A DNA stretch of 64,000 nucleotides from Streptomyces barringtoniae. GTDB taxonomy: Bacteria > Actinomycetota > Actinomycetes > Streptomycetales > Streptomycetaceae. Positions 42,540-50,891 of this stretch are shown here, one piece after another. The position numbers and the translations under genes are program-made. The stretch is taken from positions 62,001 to 126,000 of the forward strand of contig NZ_JAJHNP010000010.1 in the NCBI RefSeq assembly GCF_020819595.1, given 5' to 3'. The notes beneath the pieces were generated by a model. The model had not been told where the DNA came from. It saw only the letters and a program-made list of their open reading frames with translations, and made no database searches. Every line of letters begins with the position of its first letter. The stretch's first letter is position 1.

Positions 42540-43283
42540 TCAGCCGACGGTCAGCGTGCGGCCCAGGAGGGGCAGCAGGCGGTCCCAGTGGCGCTGCAGT
42601 GCGTCGGGGTCGAAGGCGTCGGTGTCGGACATGGTGAAGCCGTGGACGGTGCCGGGGTAGATCTCGGAGGTGTAGCTGACACCCGCGGCGTCCAGGGCCT
42701 GGTTGAGCTCGCCGAGGGCCTCGGGCGTCATGTCGGTTTCGGCATGGCCGAGGTGGACCTCGGCGGTGAGCTCGGACACGAGGCGGTGCATCTCGGGCCC
42801 GTCGGCGCCCACGGGGCCGTGGAATTCGGCGACGGCGGCCACCTGGCCGGGGTGGGCCGCGGCGGTGCGCATCGCCAGGAGGCCGCCGAAGCAGTAGCCG
42901 GTCACCGCGACCGGTCCGGCGGCGACCTCGGGCCGGCTGGTGAGGAACCCGAGGTAGGCGTCGGCGTCGCGCAGGGCACGTTCGGCGGTGTGCGCCTCGA
43001 TCAAGGGCATCAGCCGGGCGATGAGCGCACGCCGGACGTCTCCCCCGATGTACTCGGGAAGCTCGAACAGCGGTGCCGGGCCGTGCCGGTAGAAGAAGTT
43101 GGGGACGAGCACGTAGTACCCGTGCCCGGCCAGTTCGCAGGCCATCTCCCGCAGCACGGGCCGGATTCCGAAGGCGTCCGGGTACATCAGGACCCCTGGG
43201 TGCCGCCCGCCACCGTCGGGGAAGGCGGCGAAGGCGTCGGCCCGGCCGTCCGGGGTGGGGATCTGCAGCATCTTGGTGGGCAT
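42540..43283 (-). CDS. Dienelactone hydrolase family protein
   Basis: 247 residues, alpha/beta hydrolase of the DLH type. The nucleophile is Cys in VTGYCFGGLLAMRTA, as in carboxymethylenebutenolidase, with His in TVHGFTM and a preceding acid in LGHAETDMTP. The start MPTKMLQIPTPDGRADAFAAFP is typical, and PGVLMYPDAFGIRPVLREMA is the first strand-helix unit. No aromatic-degradation genes surround it, so the natural ester or lactone is unknown. It converges on acdH through a shared terminator. Confidence 0.9.
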   Translation of the reverse strand: MPTKMLQIPTPDGRADAFAAFPDGGGRHPGVLMYPDAFGIRPVLREMACELAGHGYYVLVPNFFYRHGPAPLFELPEYIGGDVRRALIARLMPLIEAHTAERALRDADAYLGFLTSRPEVAAGPVAVTGYCFGGLLAMRTAAAHPGQVAAVAEFHGPVGADGPEMHRLVSELTAEVHLGHAETDMTPEALGELNQALDAAGVSYTSEIYPGTVHGFTMSDTDAFDPDALQRHWDRLLPLLGRTLTVG

Positions 43284-43506
43284 GAGTTCTCCTGTCGTGG
43301 TTGACGTGTCGAGCCTGTGGTCACCACGACGGAGGCGGAGCGCGCGCGGCAGCGCCGGATCCTCGGTCGAACAGCGGGCCCGCCCCGGCCCGTACGGCGC
43401 TCAGCAGAGCACCGGGTCACCCGTCCGTGTGTGGCGCGATGCCGTCCCGGTAGTCATCGCCGCCCAACCTAGCCCACCGGACAAAACCGATGCCAGCACC
43501 CATTCG

Positions 43507-44208
43507 TCAGGTCCACTCGGTCGGCCTGCTGCCCGTGGAGCGGCCGACGAGAACGGCCCCGCCCTGCTGCGCGGGCCCGCCGGCCGGCGTCAGCCCCGAC
43601 GAGAGGGCGCCGGTGATGCGGGCCGTGTGCCGGTAGGCCCGCAGGGCGGCGGCCAGGGCGCGGTCCTGGACGGGCGGGTCGGCCAGGGCTTCGTCCAGCC
43701 GGGTGGTGAACCGGATCCAGCGGGCCCGGTCGCCGCTCGCGTAGTAGGCCATGCCGTCGGTGCCGTGCAGGCCGTAGGCGCGGCTGACGCACCGGCACAG
43801 GTGCAGGGCGCCGAGGGTGGAGCCCTCCAGGACGTACAGGAAGCCGAGCAGCGAGAGCGGGTCCGCGACCGCCGTCGTACGGATGTCCGCCGTGAACGCC
43901 GCCGCGTGCGCCGCGGGCCACCGGCCGGGGGCGGTGCCATGGCTCGCGAAATGGCGCAGATCGCGCTCGATCAGCGGAGCCTTCCGCAGGTCCTCCGCCG
44001 CCCACAGACCGGCGACGGACGGGGCGGCGGCTCGGGAGAGTTCCGACTCCAGCTCACCCAGCACCAGGCGCAGCGCGGCCAGTTGGGCCGTGTAGCGGGC
44101 GAGGGGGAGGGTGCCGTCGAGCAGCGCGGTGGCGAAGCCGGTGCGCTCCAGGGCGTCGTGCCGGTCCCGGGTGCCGGCGCGCAGCCGGGCCGATGCGGTC
44201 GTCGTCAT
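43507..44208 (-). CDS. Biliverdin-producing heme oxygenase
   Basis: 233 residues from ATG 44208, which overlaps the upstream stop in ATGA. The expected proximal heme ligand is His17 in AGTRDRHDALE; the distal helix region reads LLGFLYVLEGSTLGALHLCR, the signature of bacterial BphO/HemO-type enzymes. It opens heme to biliverdin, CO and ferrous iron. No bacteriophytochrome is adjacent; instead it is coupled to a prenyl-synthase-like gene and lies beside the desferrioxamine locus, so heme iron recovery is the likelier role. The last about 35 residues are Gly/Pro-rich and may be disordered. Confidence 0.88.
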   Translation of the reverse strand: MTTTASARLRAGTRDRHDALERTGFATALLDGTLPLARYTAQLAALRLVLGELESELSRAAAPSVAGLWAAEDLRKAPLIERDLRHFASHGTAPGRWPAAHAAAFTADIRTTAVADPLSLLGFLYVLEGSTLGALHLCRCVSRAYGLHGTDGMAYYASGDRARWIRFTTRLDEALADPPVQDRALAAALRAYRHTARITGALSSGLTPAGGPAQQGGAVLVGRSTGSRPTEWT

Positions 44209-45335
44209 GCGGCGCTCCGGTGCCGGAGGGTGTCGTGGAGGCGGTCGATGAGGTGGCCCTTGCGTTCGACGGTGAGGTCGAAGTAGGTGGCGCTGTGCGG
44301 GGAGCGGCACACGCGGCGGACGGCGTCCTTGGCGGCCTGTTTGCGCTCGACGGCCTCGCCGGACAGGGCGAGGAGCGTGCGGTCGAGGTCCGGGTGGCCG
44401 AGGACGTACTGCCGCAGCCGCTCGCCGGACAGTGCCGCGCGGCCGGACGGGGGCGCGGAGTCGAGGAGTTCCAGGAAGACGCGGTTGCTCAGCCCGGCGT
44501 AGTCCTCGTGGGTGCGGGCGCCGGCGAACTCTGGCACGAAGTCGGTCAGGTCGTTGAACAGCTGGCTGGCCAGGCCGAGTTGGCGCATGGCCTCGTTCAG
44601 GGTGTCGCGCTCGTCCGCTTGGACGCGCAGGGCGGCCAGCGCCGCGTCGAGCGGCATGCGGAACAGCGTGCCGGTCTTCAGCGCGGCCATCGACTCCCAG
44701 AACGCGACCCGCTCCGCGTGCGGCGCGTCGGCCAGTTCGGCGCGGGTGCGGGGCGATCGGGTGGCGATGTCGACGGCCTGCCCCTGGAAGCCGTGGGCCA
44801 CTGATCCGAGCAGGCTGCCGACGACGGCGGGGTCGGCCGCGTGCGCCAGGGCGGCCGCGATCAGCCAGGAGCCGGTGTTGACGGCGAGCGGCACACCGTG
44901 GGTGCTGTGCAGCGCGGGTTCGCCGTAGCGGACGGCGCTGCCGTCCTGTACGTCGTCGAGCGCGACCGCGGCCTTCAGCAGGACGCGGACGGCGACGGCG
45001 GCCCGGCGGATCGCGGCGAGTCCTTCACCCTCCGCCTCCGGCCCGTCGAATCCCCGGTAGTTGCGGTGGGCCCAGTAGACCATCGACGGCCGCAGCGGGC
45101 GTCCGCCGCCGGGCGCGCCGGGAGCGGGCCGCAGGGCCTCCTGGCCGGACTTGGATCCGACGGCGTCGGCGACCGGCCCGTACAGGGCGCGCCCGAGGGC
45201 AGCGCCGTAGACGGAGTCCGCCGCTCCGGGCGGCACCGGGGCCAGTGCGGCGAGGAACCGGTCCAGGTCCGCCTCCAGAAGTGCGGCGTCCTCCCGGACC
45301 ACCGCCTCCACCCGCCCGCCGCTCGACGTCGTCAC
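44205..45335 (-). CDS. Isoprenyl diphosphate synthase-like protein
   Basis: 376 residues. GTG 45335 is chosen because GGAGG lies exactly five bases upstream; the GTG at 45341 would touch it. The fold signature is present: GGGRPLRPSMVYWAH (the GKRLRP-like region), first aspartate motif DDVQD (127-131), GQAVD (185-189) and KTGTLF (220-225). The second motif, normally DDxxD, is NDLTD (261-265), and the following Lys-rich loop is replaced by EFAGARTHEDYAGLSNR. It may therefore be a diverged prenyl synthase or a class I terpene-synthase-like enzyme. Translational coupling to heme oxygenase is unusual. Confidence 0.82.
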   Translation of the reverse strand: MTTSSGGRVEAVVREDAALLEADLDRFLAALAPVPPGAADSVYGAALGRALYGPVADAVGSKSGQEALRPAPGAPGGGRPLRPSMVYWAHRNYRGFDGPEAEGEGLAAIRRAAVAVRVLLKAAVALDDVQDGSAVRYGEPALHSTHGVPLAVNTGSWLIAAALAHAADPAVVGSLLGSVAHGFQGQAVDIATRSPRTRAELADAPHAERVAFWESMAALKTGTLFRMPLDAALAALRVQADERDTLNEAMRQLGLASQLFNDLTDFVPEFAGARTHEDYAGLSNRVFLELLDSAPPSGRAALSGERLRQYVLGHPDLDRTLLALSGEAVERKQAAKDAVRRVCRSPHSATYFDLTVERKGHLIDRLHDTLRHRSAA

Positions 45336-45507
45336 ACACACCTCCGCTCGATCAACACCTCGCAGGAGCCGACGCGCGACTCAACGTAGCGAGACATGAT
45401 CCAAACGGCCACGGAAGAGGGGGTAAGTCGCGAGGCGGACGGCGGAAGTTGACCGGATTCGCTCGCCTCGCGGGGGGCGTCCGAGCCGCCCCCTCCTGGA
45501 CATCAAG

Positions 45508-45526
45508 GAAGGTTAGGCTAACCTAC
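45508..45526. promoter_or_regulatory. Iron box (DmdR/IdeR-type) upstream of desE
   Basis: The core GGTTAGGCTAACC (45511-45523) is a perfect match to the centre of the 19-base iron box; the outer bases differ at three positions. It is 52 bases before desE and about 170 bases from the divergent prenyl-synthase/heme-oxygenase operon, so iron repression of desE is expected and of the divergent operon possible. Confidence 0.85.
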
Positions 45527-45577
45527 CTTCGAACCTGTCCGGCGGGCGCTCCGCCCCGTTCGAAAGCAGTCATACCC

Positions 45578-46624
45578 ATGTCGCATGCCCGTGCCACCCA
45601 CCTTACTCGCCGCGGCCTTCTCGCCGTCGGCGGCGCCGTCGGACTCGGTGCCGCGCTCGCCGCCTGCGGGGACGGCAAGGGCAAAGACAGTGGCTCGGGC
45701 AAGGGCACGAGGGCCGGCGGGTCCGGGCCCTGGTCCTTCAAGGACGACCGCGGCACGACCGTGAAGCTCGACAAGGTTCCCGCGAACATCGTCGCCTTCA
45801 CCGGCGTCGGCGCCGCGCTCCACGACTACGGCGTCCAGGTCAAGGGCGTCTTCGGTCCGACGACGACCAAGGACGGCAAGGCCGATGTCCAGGCCGGCGA
45901 CATGGACGTCAGCAAGGTGACGGTTCTCGGCAACGCCTGGGGCCAGTTCAACATCGAGAAGTACGCCTCGCTCGCGCCGGACGTGCTGATCACCACGATG
46001 TTCGACGGCGCCGGCACCCTCTGGTACGTCCCCGAGGAGTCGAAGAAGAAGATCGCCCAGCTGGCCCCCGGCATCGGCATCTCGGTCTACGACCGCCAGC
46101 TCACCCAGCCGCTGCAGCGCATGTGGGACCTGGCCGAATCGCTGGGGGCGGACATGAAGGCCGCGAAGGTGACCGACGCCAAGAAGCGGTTCGAGGCCGC
46201 GGCCGCCCGGCTGCGCGCCGCCGCCAAGGCCAAGCCGGACCTCAAGGTCATGGCGGGCAGCGCCGGCGACCAGTTGTTCTACGTCTCCGGCACCAACCTC
46301 TCCGTCGACCTGGAGTACTTCAAGGCCCTCGGCGTGAACTTCGTCGAGCCCCCGGAGAGCGCCAAGAAGCAGGGCGGTGGCTGGTACGAGTCGCTGAGCT
46401 GGGAGAACGTCGACAAGTACAAGGCCGACGTCATCATGATGGACGACCGGTCGTCGGCCATCCAGCCGGCCGACATCACCAAGGCGACCTGGCAGAAGCT
46501 TCCCGCGGTGAAGGCGGGTCAGGTCATCGCCCGGTCACCCGAGCCGATCCTTTCGTACGACAAGTGCGTGCCGCTTCTGAACAACCTGGCCGAGGCCCTG
46601 GAGAAGGCCAAGAAGGTCAGCTGA
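45578..46624 (+). CDS. desE: Ferrioxamine-binding lipoprotein DesE
   Basis: 348 residues. A twin-arginine plus lipobox signal is visible (THLTRRGLLAVGG, then LAAC with Cys30). The mature protein is a class III periplasmic binding protein with a single helix backbone: VPANIVAFTGVGAALHDYGVQVKGVFGP, LAPDVLITTMFDG, SAGDQLFYVSG and YKADVIMMDDRS. It captures ferric hydroxamate siderophores for an ABC importer encoded elsewhere. It stands at the head of the desferrioxamine locus behind an iron box; desF follows by 10 bases. Confidence 0.93.
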   Translation: MSHARATHLTRRGLLAVGGAVGLGAALAACGDGKGKDSGSGKGTRAGGSGPWSFKDDRGTTVKLDKVPANIVAFTGVGAALHDYGVQVKGVFGPTTTKDGKADVQAGDMDVSKVTVLGNAWGQFNIEKYASLAPDVLITTMFDGAGTLWYVPEESKKKIAQLAPGIGISVYDRQLTQPLQRMWDLAESLGADMKAAKVTDAKKRFEAAAARLRAAAKAKPDLKVMAGSAGDQLFYVSGTNLSVDLEYFKALGVNFVEPPESAKKQGGGWYESLSWENVDKYKADVIMMDDRSSAIQPADITKATWQKLPAVKAGQVIARSPEPILSYDKCVPLLNNLAEALEKAKKVS

Positions 46625-46634
46625 GGAGCCCCTG

Positions 46635-47525
46635 ATGACGACGGCCGTGGCCACCCCCTTCCGTTTCTTCTCCCTGCAGGTCGTACGGACGAGGCGGCTG
46701 GGGCCGTCTCTCGTCCGCGTCACCTTCGGCGGAGCCGATCTGCACGCGTTCCACTCCGACGGGCGCGACCAGTCCCTCTCCCTGTTCCTGCCGCATCCGG
46801 GTCAGCCGGAGCCCGTCGTTCCCCTGGACCTGGGATGGGGGTCCCCCCGTTCGAGCGAAGCCGAGAATGGGGGAGGATGGTGGCAGGCCTGGCGTGAACT
46901 GCCCGACGACGTACGGGCGGTGATGCGCTCGTACACGCTCCGGTCGCTGCGCCGGGACGCCGAGGGCAGCACGGTCGAGATCGACATCGACTTCGCGCTG
47001 CACGGCATCGAGCCCGGCGCCCCCGCCCCCGCCGGCCCCGCCTCCCGCTGGGCCGCCCGCGCCACCCCCGGCGACCGGGTGCTGCTGCTCGGCCCGGCGA
47101 TCGCCGACAACCGCGCCATCCGCTTCCGCCCACCCGAGGACACCGGCCTCGTCGTCCTGTGCGGCGACGAGACCGCCGTACCGGCAGCGACCGCCATCCT
47201 GGAGTCCCTGCCCGCCGGCACGTGTGCCCGGGCCTGGCTGGAGGTGCCGCACGCCGGTGACATCCAGGACGTGCGCACGCAGGCGGACGCGGAGATCACG
47301 TGGCTCGTACGGCACGACGGGTCCCCCATGGCCGTCGACGCCGCACGGGCCGCACGACTTCCCCCTGCCGGGCGGCCGTACGTGTGGATCGCCGGCGAGT
47401 CGGGGCGGGTGAAGGCGCTGCGGCGGCACTTCGTCGCTGAGCGCGGGGTCGACCGGCGGCGGGTGACCTTCGTCGGGTACTGGCGGCAGGGGATGGCCGA
47501 GGAAGAGCTGCGGGCGGCCGGGTAA
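46635..47525 (+). CDS. desF: Siderophore-interacting protein DesF (FAD-binding ferric reductase)
   Basis: 296 residues. FAD-binding_9/SIP family: RSYTLRSLRRDAEGSTVEIDIDF is the flavin site, GDRVLLLGPAIADNR and VLCGDETAVPAATAILE the nucleotide-fold region, and YVWIAGESGRVKALRRHFV the C-terminal motif. It would reduce ferric siderophore to release iron inside the cell. Residues about 64-80 (LGWGSPRSSEAENGGGWW) are encoded by an inserted short hairpin repeat (46844-46873) in the loop just before the flavin site; the frame is intact. Ribosome site GAGGAG precedes ATG 46635. Confidence 0.92.
   Translation: MTTAVATPFRFFSLQVVRTRRLGPSLVRVTFGGADLHAFHSDGRDQSLSLFLPHPGQPEPVVPLDLGWGSPRSSEAENGGGWWQAWRELPDDVRAVMRSYTLRSLRRDAEGSTVEIDIDFALHGIEPGAPAPAGPASRWAARATPGDRVLLLGPAIADNRAIRFRPPEDTGLVVLCGDETAVPAATAILESLPAGTCARAWLEVPHAGDIQDVRTQADAEITWLVRHDGSPMAVDAARAARLPPAGRPYVWIAGESGRVKALRRHFVAERGVDRRRVTFVGYWRQGMAEEELRAAG
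46844..46873. repeat. Hairpin repeat inserted in frame in desF
   Basis: Arms CCCCCGTTC (46844-46852) and GAATGGGGG (46865-46873) around the loop GAGCGAAGCCGA. Compared with the PucR copy, the stem changes C to T on the left and GC to AT on the right, which keeps pairing through A-T and one G-T pair. The loop differs by one base. Confidence 0.85.
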
Positions 47526-47578
47526 CTCCCTTGCGCGTGACGCCGGTCACGGGTGAGGCACGTCTTGATCCAAAGAAG

Positions 47579-47597
47579 TTAGGTTAGGCTAACCTAA
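47579..47597. promoter_or_regulatory. Perfect iron box upstream of desABCD
   Basis: TTAGGTTAGGCTAACCTAA is a full 19-of-19 palindromic match to the DmdR/IdeR iron box, 55 bases before desA. It predicts repression of siderophore synthesis by DmdR1 when iron is sufficient. Confidence 0.95.
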
Positions 47598-47651
47598 GTT
47601 AAAGCGGTTCCGTTCAATCCCGCACGGACTGTCCCCTCGGAGGACCCCCAC

Positions 47652-49094
47652 ATGCGCTCGCACCTGCTCAATGGCCTCACCACGGAGCACTACCGCAGCT
47701 CCGTGACCGAAGGAGTCGAGCGGGTGGCGGCCAAACTCGCCACCACCGACCGTCCGTTCACCGGCGTCACCGCCGACGCCCTCTCCCCCCGGATCGACGC
47801 CATCGACCTGGACCGCCCGCTCGGCGACACCGCCGCAGCCCTGGACGAGCTGGAGGACGTCTACCTGCGCGACGCGGTCTACTTCCACCACCCCCGCTAC
47901 CTCGCCCACCTCAACTGCCCGGTCGTCATCCCCGCGGTGCTCGGCGAGGCCGTGCTCTCGGCGGTCAACTCATCCCTCGACACCTGGGACCAGTCGGCCG
48001 GCGGGACTCTCATCGAGCGCAGGCTCATCGACTGGACGGCCCACCGGATCGGCCTCGGGCCCGCCGCCGACGGCGTGTTCACCTCGGGCGGCACCCAGTC
48101 CAACCTCCAGGCGCTGCTGCTGGCGCGGGAGGAGGCGAAGACCGACAGCCCGGCCGAACTGCGGATCTTCGCCTCCGAGGTCGGCCACTTCAGCGTGCAG
48201 AAGTCCGCCAGACTCCTCGGGCTGGGCCAGGAGGCGGTCGTCCCCGTCCCCGTCGACCACGACAAGCGGCTGCAGACCGTCGCCCTCGCCCGCGAGCTGG
48301 AGCGCTGCCGGCGCGACGGGCTGGTGCCGATGGCGGTCGTCGCCACCGCCGGCACCACCGACTTCGGTTCGATCGACCCGCTCCCGGAGATCGCCGAGCT
48401 GTGCGCCCAGTACGGCGTGTGGATGCACGTCGACGCGGCCTACGGCTGCGGACTGCTCGCCTCGCCCACCCGCCGTCACCTCCTCGCCGGCATCGACCGC
48501 GCCGACTCCGTCACCGTCGACTACCACAAGTCCTTCTTCCAGCCGGTGAGCTCGTCCGCCGTGCTGGTCCGCGACGCGGCCACCCTGCGCCACGCCACCT
48601 ACCACGCGGAGTACCTCAACCCGCGCCGCATGGTGCAGGAACGCATCCCCAACCAGGTCGACAAGTCCCTGCAGACCACCCGCCGCTTCGACGCCCTCAA
48701 GCTGTGGCTGACCCTGCGCGTGATGGGCGCGGACGGCGTCGGCGAACTCTTCGACGAGGTCTGCGACCTGGCCGCGGAGGGCTGGAGGCTGCTCGCGGCC
48801 GACCCCCGCTACGACGTCGTCGTCGAGCCCGCCCTGTCCACCCTGGTCTTCCGCTACGTCCCGGCGGCCGTCACCGACCCGGCCGAGATCGACCGCGCCA
48901 ACCTCCACGCCCGCAAGGCCCTGTTCGCCTCCGGTGACGCCGTGGTCGCGGGGACCAAGGTCGGCGGCCGCCACTACCTGAAGTTCACCCTGCTCAACCC
49001 CGAGACGACGCCGGCCGACATCGCCGCCGTCCTCGACCTGATCGCCGGCCACGCCGAGCAGTACCTGGGAGAGTCCCTTGACCGCGCGTCCTGA
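47652..49094 (+). CDS. desA: Lysine decarboxylase DesA (PLP)
   Basis: 480 residues. Group II PLP decarboxylase that turns lysine into cadaverine, the first step of desferrioxamine synthesis. Visible: HPRYLAHLNCPVVIPAVLGE, SGGTQSNLQALLLAREEAK, HVDAAYGCGLLASP and the PLP lysine, Lys293, in VDYHKSFFQP. Ribosome site CGGAGGACCCCCAC precedes ATG 47652, and a perfect iron box lies upstream. Its stop lies 17 bases inside the start of desB. Confidence 0.96.
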   Translation: MRSHLLNGLTTEHYRSSVTEGVERVAAKLATTDRPFTGVTADALSPRIDAIDLDRPLGDTAAALDELEDVYLRDAVYFHHPRYLAHLNCPVVIPAVLGEAVLSAVNSSLDTWDQSAGGTLIERRLIDWTAHRIGLGPAADGVFTSGGTQSNLQALLLAREEAKTDSPAELRIFASEVGHFSVQKSARLLGLGQEAVVPVPVDHDKRLQTVALARELERCRRDGLVPMAVVATAGTTDFGSIDPLPEIAELCAQYGVWMHVDAAYGCGLLASPTRRHLLAGIDRADSVTVDYHKSFFQPVSSSAVLVRDAATLRHATYHAEYLNPRRMVQERIPNQVDKSLQTTRRFDALKLWLTLRVMGADGVGELFDEVCDLAAEGWRLLAADPRYDVVVEPALSTLVFRYVPAAVTDPAEIDRANLHARKALFASGDAVVAGTKVGGRHYLKFTLLNPETTPADIAAVLDLIAGHAEQYLGESLDRAS

Positions 49095-50364
49095 AGCCCC
49101 GGAAAACGCCTACGACTTCGTGGGGATCGGGCTCGGCCCCTTCAACCTCGGCCTCGCCTGCCTCACCGAACCCATCGCCGGCCTGAACGGGGTCTTCCTG
49201 GACTCCAAGCCGCACTTCGAGTGGCACGCCGGGATGTTCCTGAACGGCGCCCACCTCCAGACCCCGTTCATGTCGGACCTGGTCACCCTCGCCGACCCGA
49301 CCTCGCCGTACTCCTTCCTCAACTACCTGAAGGAGAAGGGGAGACTGTACCGGTTCTACATCCGCGAGAACTTCTATCCGCTGCGGACCGAGTACGACGA
49401 CTACTGCCGCTGGGCGGCGGGCAAACTCGGCAGCGTCCGCTTCGGCACGACGGTCACCGAGGTGACGTACGAGGACGGGCTGTACGTCGTGCACACGCAG
49501 GCCGGTGAGACGTTCCGTGCCCGGCACCTGGTCCTGGGCACGGGGACGACCCCGTACGTCCCCCAGGCCTGCCAGGGGCTGGCCGGTGACTTCCTGCACA
49601 ACTCCCAGTACATGCACCGCAAGGCGGAGCTGCAGCGGAAGAAGTCCATCACGATCGTCGGCAGCGGTCAGAGCGCGGCCGAGATCTACCACGAGCTGCT
49701 CGCCGAGATCGACGCCCACGGCTACCAGCTCAACTGGGTCACCCGCTCCCCCCGGTTCTTCCCCCTCGAATACACCAAGCTGACCCTGGAGATGACCAGC
49801 CCCGACTACATCGACTACTTCCGCGCGCTGCCGGAGGAGACCCGCTACCGGCTGGAGAAGCAGCAGAAGGGCCTGTTCAAGGGCATCAACTCGGATCTGA
49901 TCGACTCGATCTTCGACCTGCTCTACCAGAAGGACGTCGAGAGCGGCGGCCGCCCGGTCCCCACCCGCCTCCTCACCAACTCAACCCTCGCGCACGCCGG
50001 TTACGAGGACGGCACCTACACCCTCGGCTTCCACCAGGACGAGCAGGGCAAGGACTTCGAGATCCGCACCGAGGGCCTGCTGCTGGCCACCGGCTACCAC
50101 TACGAGCCCCCGGCCTTCCTCGCCCCGATCCGCGACCGGCTCCGCTTCGACGGACACGGCCGCTTCGACGTCGCCCGCAACTACGCCATCGACGTCACCG
50201 GCCGAGGCGTCTTCCTGCAGAACGCCGGCGTCCACACCCACAGCATCACCAGCCCCGACCTGGGCATGGGCGCGTACCGCAACTCGTACATCATCCGCGA
50301 GCTGCTCGGCAGCGAGTACTACCCGGTCGAGAAGACCATCGCGTTCCAGGAGTTCGCAGTATGA
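49078..50364 (+). CDS. desB: Cadaverine N-monooxygenase DesB
   Basis: 428 residues from a TTG start at 49078, which overlaps desA by 17 bases; GGGAGAG lies just upstream. FAD site YDFVGIGLGPFNLGLACL (about 13-30), substrate loop FLDSKPHFEWHAGMFLNGAHLQ, and NADPH site ITIVGSGQSAAEIYHELL. Family of lysine/ornithine N-monooxygenases. It hydroxylates cadaverine to N-hydroxycadaverine using NADPH and oxygen. Its stop overlaps the desC start (ATGA). Confidence 0.96.
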   Translation: MTARPEAPENAYDFVGIGLGPFNLGLACLTEPIAGLNGVFLDSKPHFEWHAGMFLNGAHLQTPFMSDLVTLADPTSPYSFLNYLKEKGRLYRFYIRENFYPLRTEYDDYCRWAAGKLGSVRFGTTVTEVTYEDGLYVVHTQAGETFRARHLVLGTGTTPYVPQACQGLAGDFLHNSQYMHRKAELQRKKSITIVGSGQSAAEIYHELLAEIDAHGYQLNWVTRSPRFFPLEYTKLTLEMTSPDYIDYFRALPEETRYRLEKQQKGLFKGINSDLIDSIFDLLYQKDVESGGRPVPTRLLTNSTLAHAGYEDGTYTLGFHQDEQGKDFEIRTEGLLLATGYHYEPPAFLAPIRDRLRFDGHGRFDVARNYAIDVTGRGVFLQNAGVHTHSITSPDLGMGAYRNSYIIRELLGSEYYPVEKTIAFQEFAV

Positions 50365-50891
50365 CTTTCACTTTCCGCACCGTGGACCCGCTGCAGGACG
50401 CCGAGCTGCTGCACTCCTGGGTCACCCACCCCAAGGCGGCCTTCTGGATGATGCAGGACGCGAGGCTGGAGGACGTCGAGCGGGCGTACATGGAGATCGC
50501 GGCGGACGAACACCATCACGCGCTGCTCGGGCTGCAGGACGGGGTGCCGGTGTTCCTGATGGAGAAGTACGACCCCGCGCACCGGGAACTGGTCGGCCTG
50601 TACGAGCCCCGGCCGGGTGACGTAGGCATGCACTTCCTGGTCGCACCGACCGACACGCCCGTGCACGGGTTCACGCGGGCCGTCATCACCGCCGTGATGG
50701 CGCACCTCTTCGAGGACGCCGCCGTGGAACGCGTGGTGGTCGAACCGGACGTGGCCAACAAGGCCGTGCACGCCCTGAACGAGGCCGTCGGGTTCGTACC
50801 CGAGCGGGAGATCCACAAGCCGGAGAAGAAGGCCCTGCTGAGCTTCTGCACGCGCGAGCGGTTCGCCGCCGCGACGGGGGTGGCCGCATGA
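50361..50891 (+). CDS. desC: N-hydroxycadaverine acyltransferase DesC
   Basis: 176 residues, GNAT fold of the siderophore acyltransferase (IucB/RhbD-like) type: LLHSWVTHPKAAFWMMQDARLEDVE, MEKYDPAHRELVGLYEPRPGDVGMH and the acceptor region DVANKAVHALNEAVGF. It transfers acetyl or succinyl from CoA to N-hydroxycadaverine, giving the hydroxamate units of desferrioxamines. Overlaps both neighbours by four bases. Confidence 0.95.
   Translation: MTFTFRTVDPLQDAELLHSWVTHPKAAFWMMQDARLEDVERAYMEIAADEHHHALLGLQDGVPVFLMEKYDPAHRELVGLYEPRPGDVGMHFLVAPTDTPVHGFTRAVITAVMAHLFEDAAVERVVVEPDVANKAVHALNEAVGFVPEREIHKPEKKALLSFCTRERFAAATGVAA

Noticed and set aside
43284..43506. Possible small gene between the DLH and heme oxygenase genes
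   Set aside because: Short frames there have no ribosome site and no recognisable product; the stretch fits a promoter region for the hydrolase plus the 3' end of the heme oxygenase transcript.
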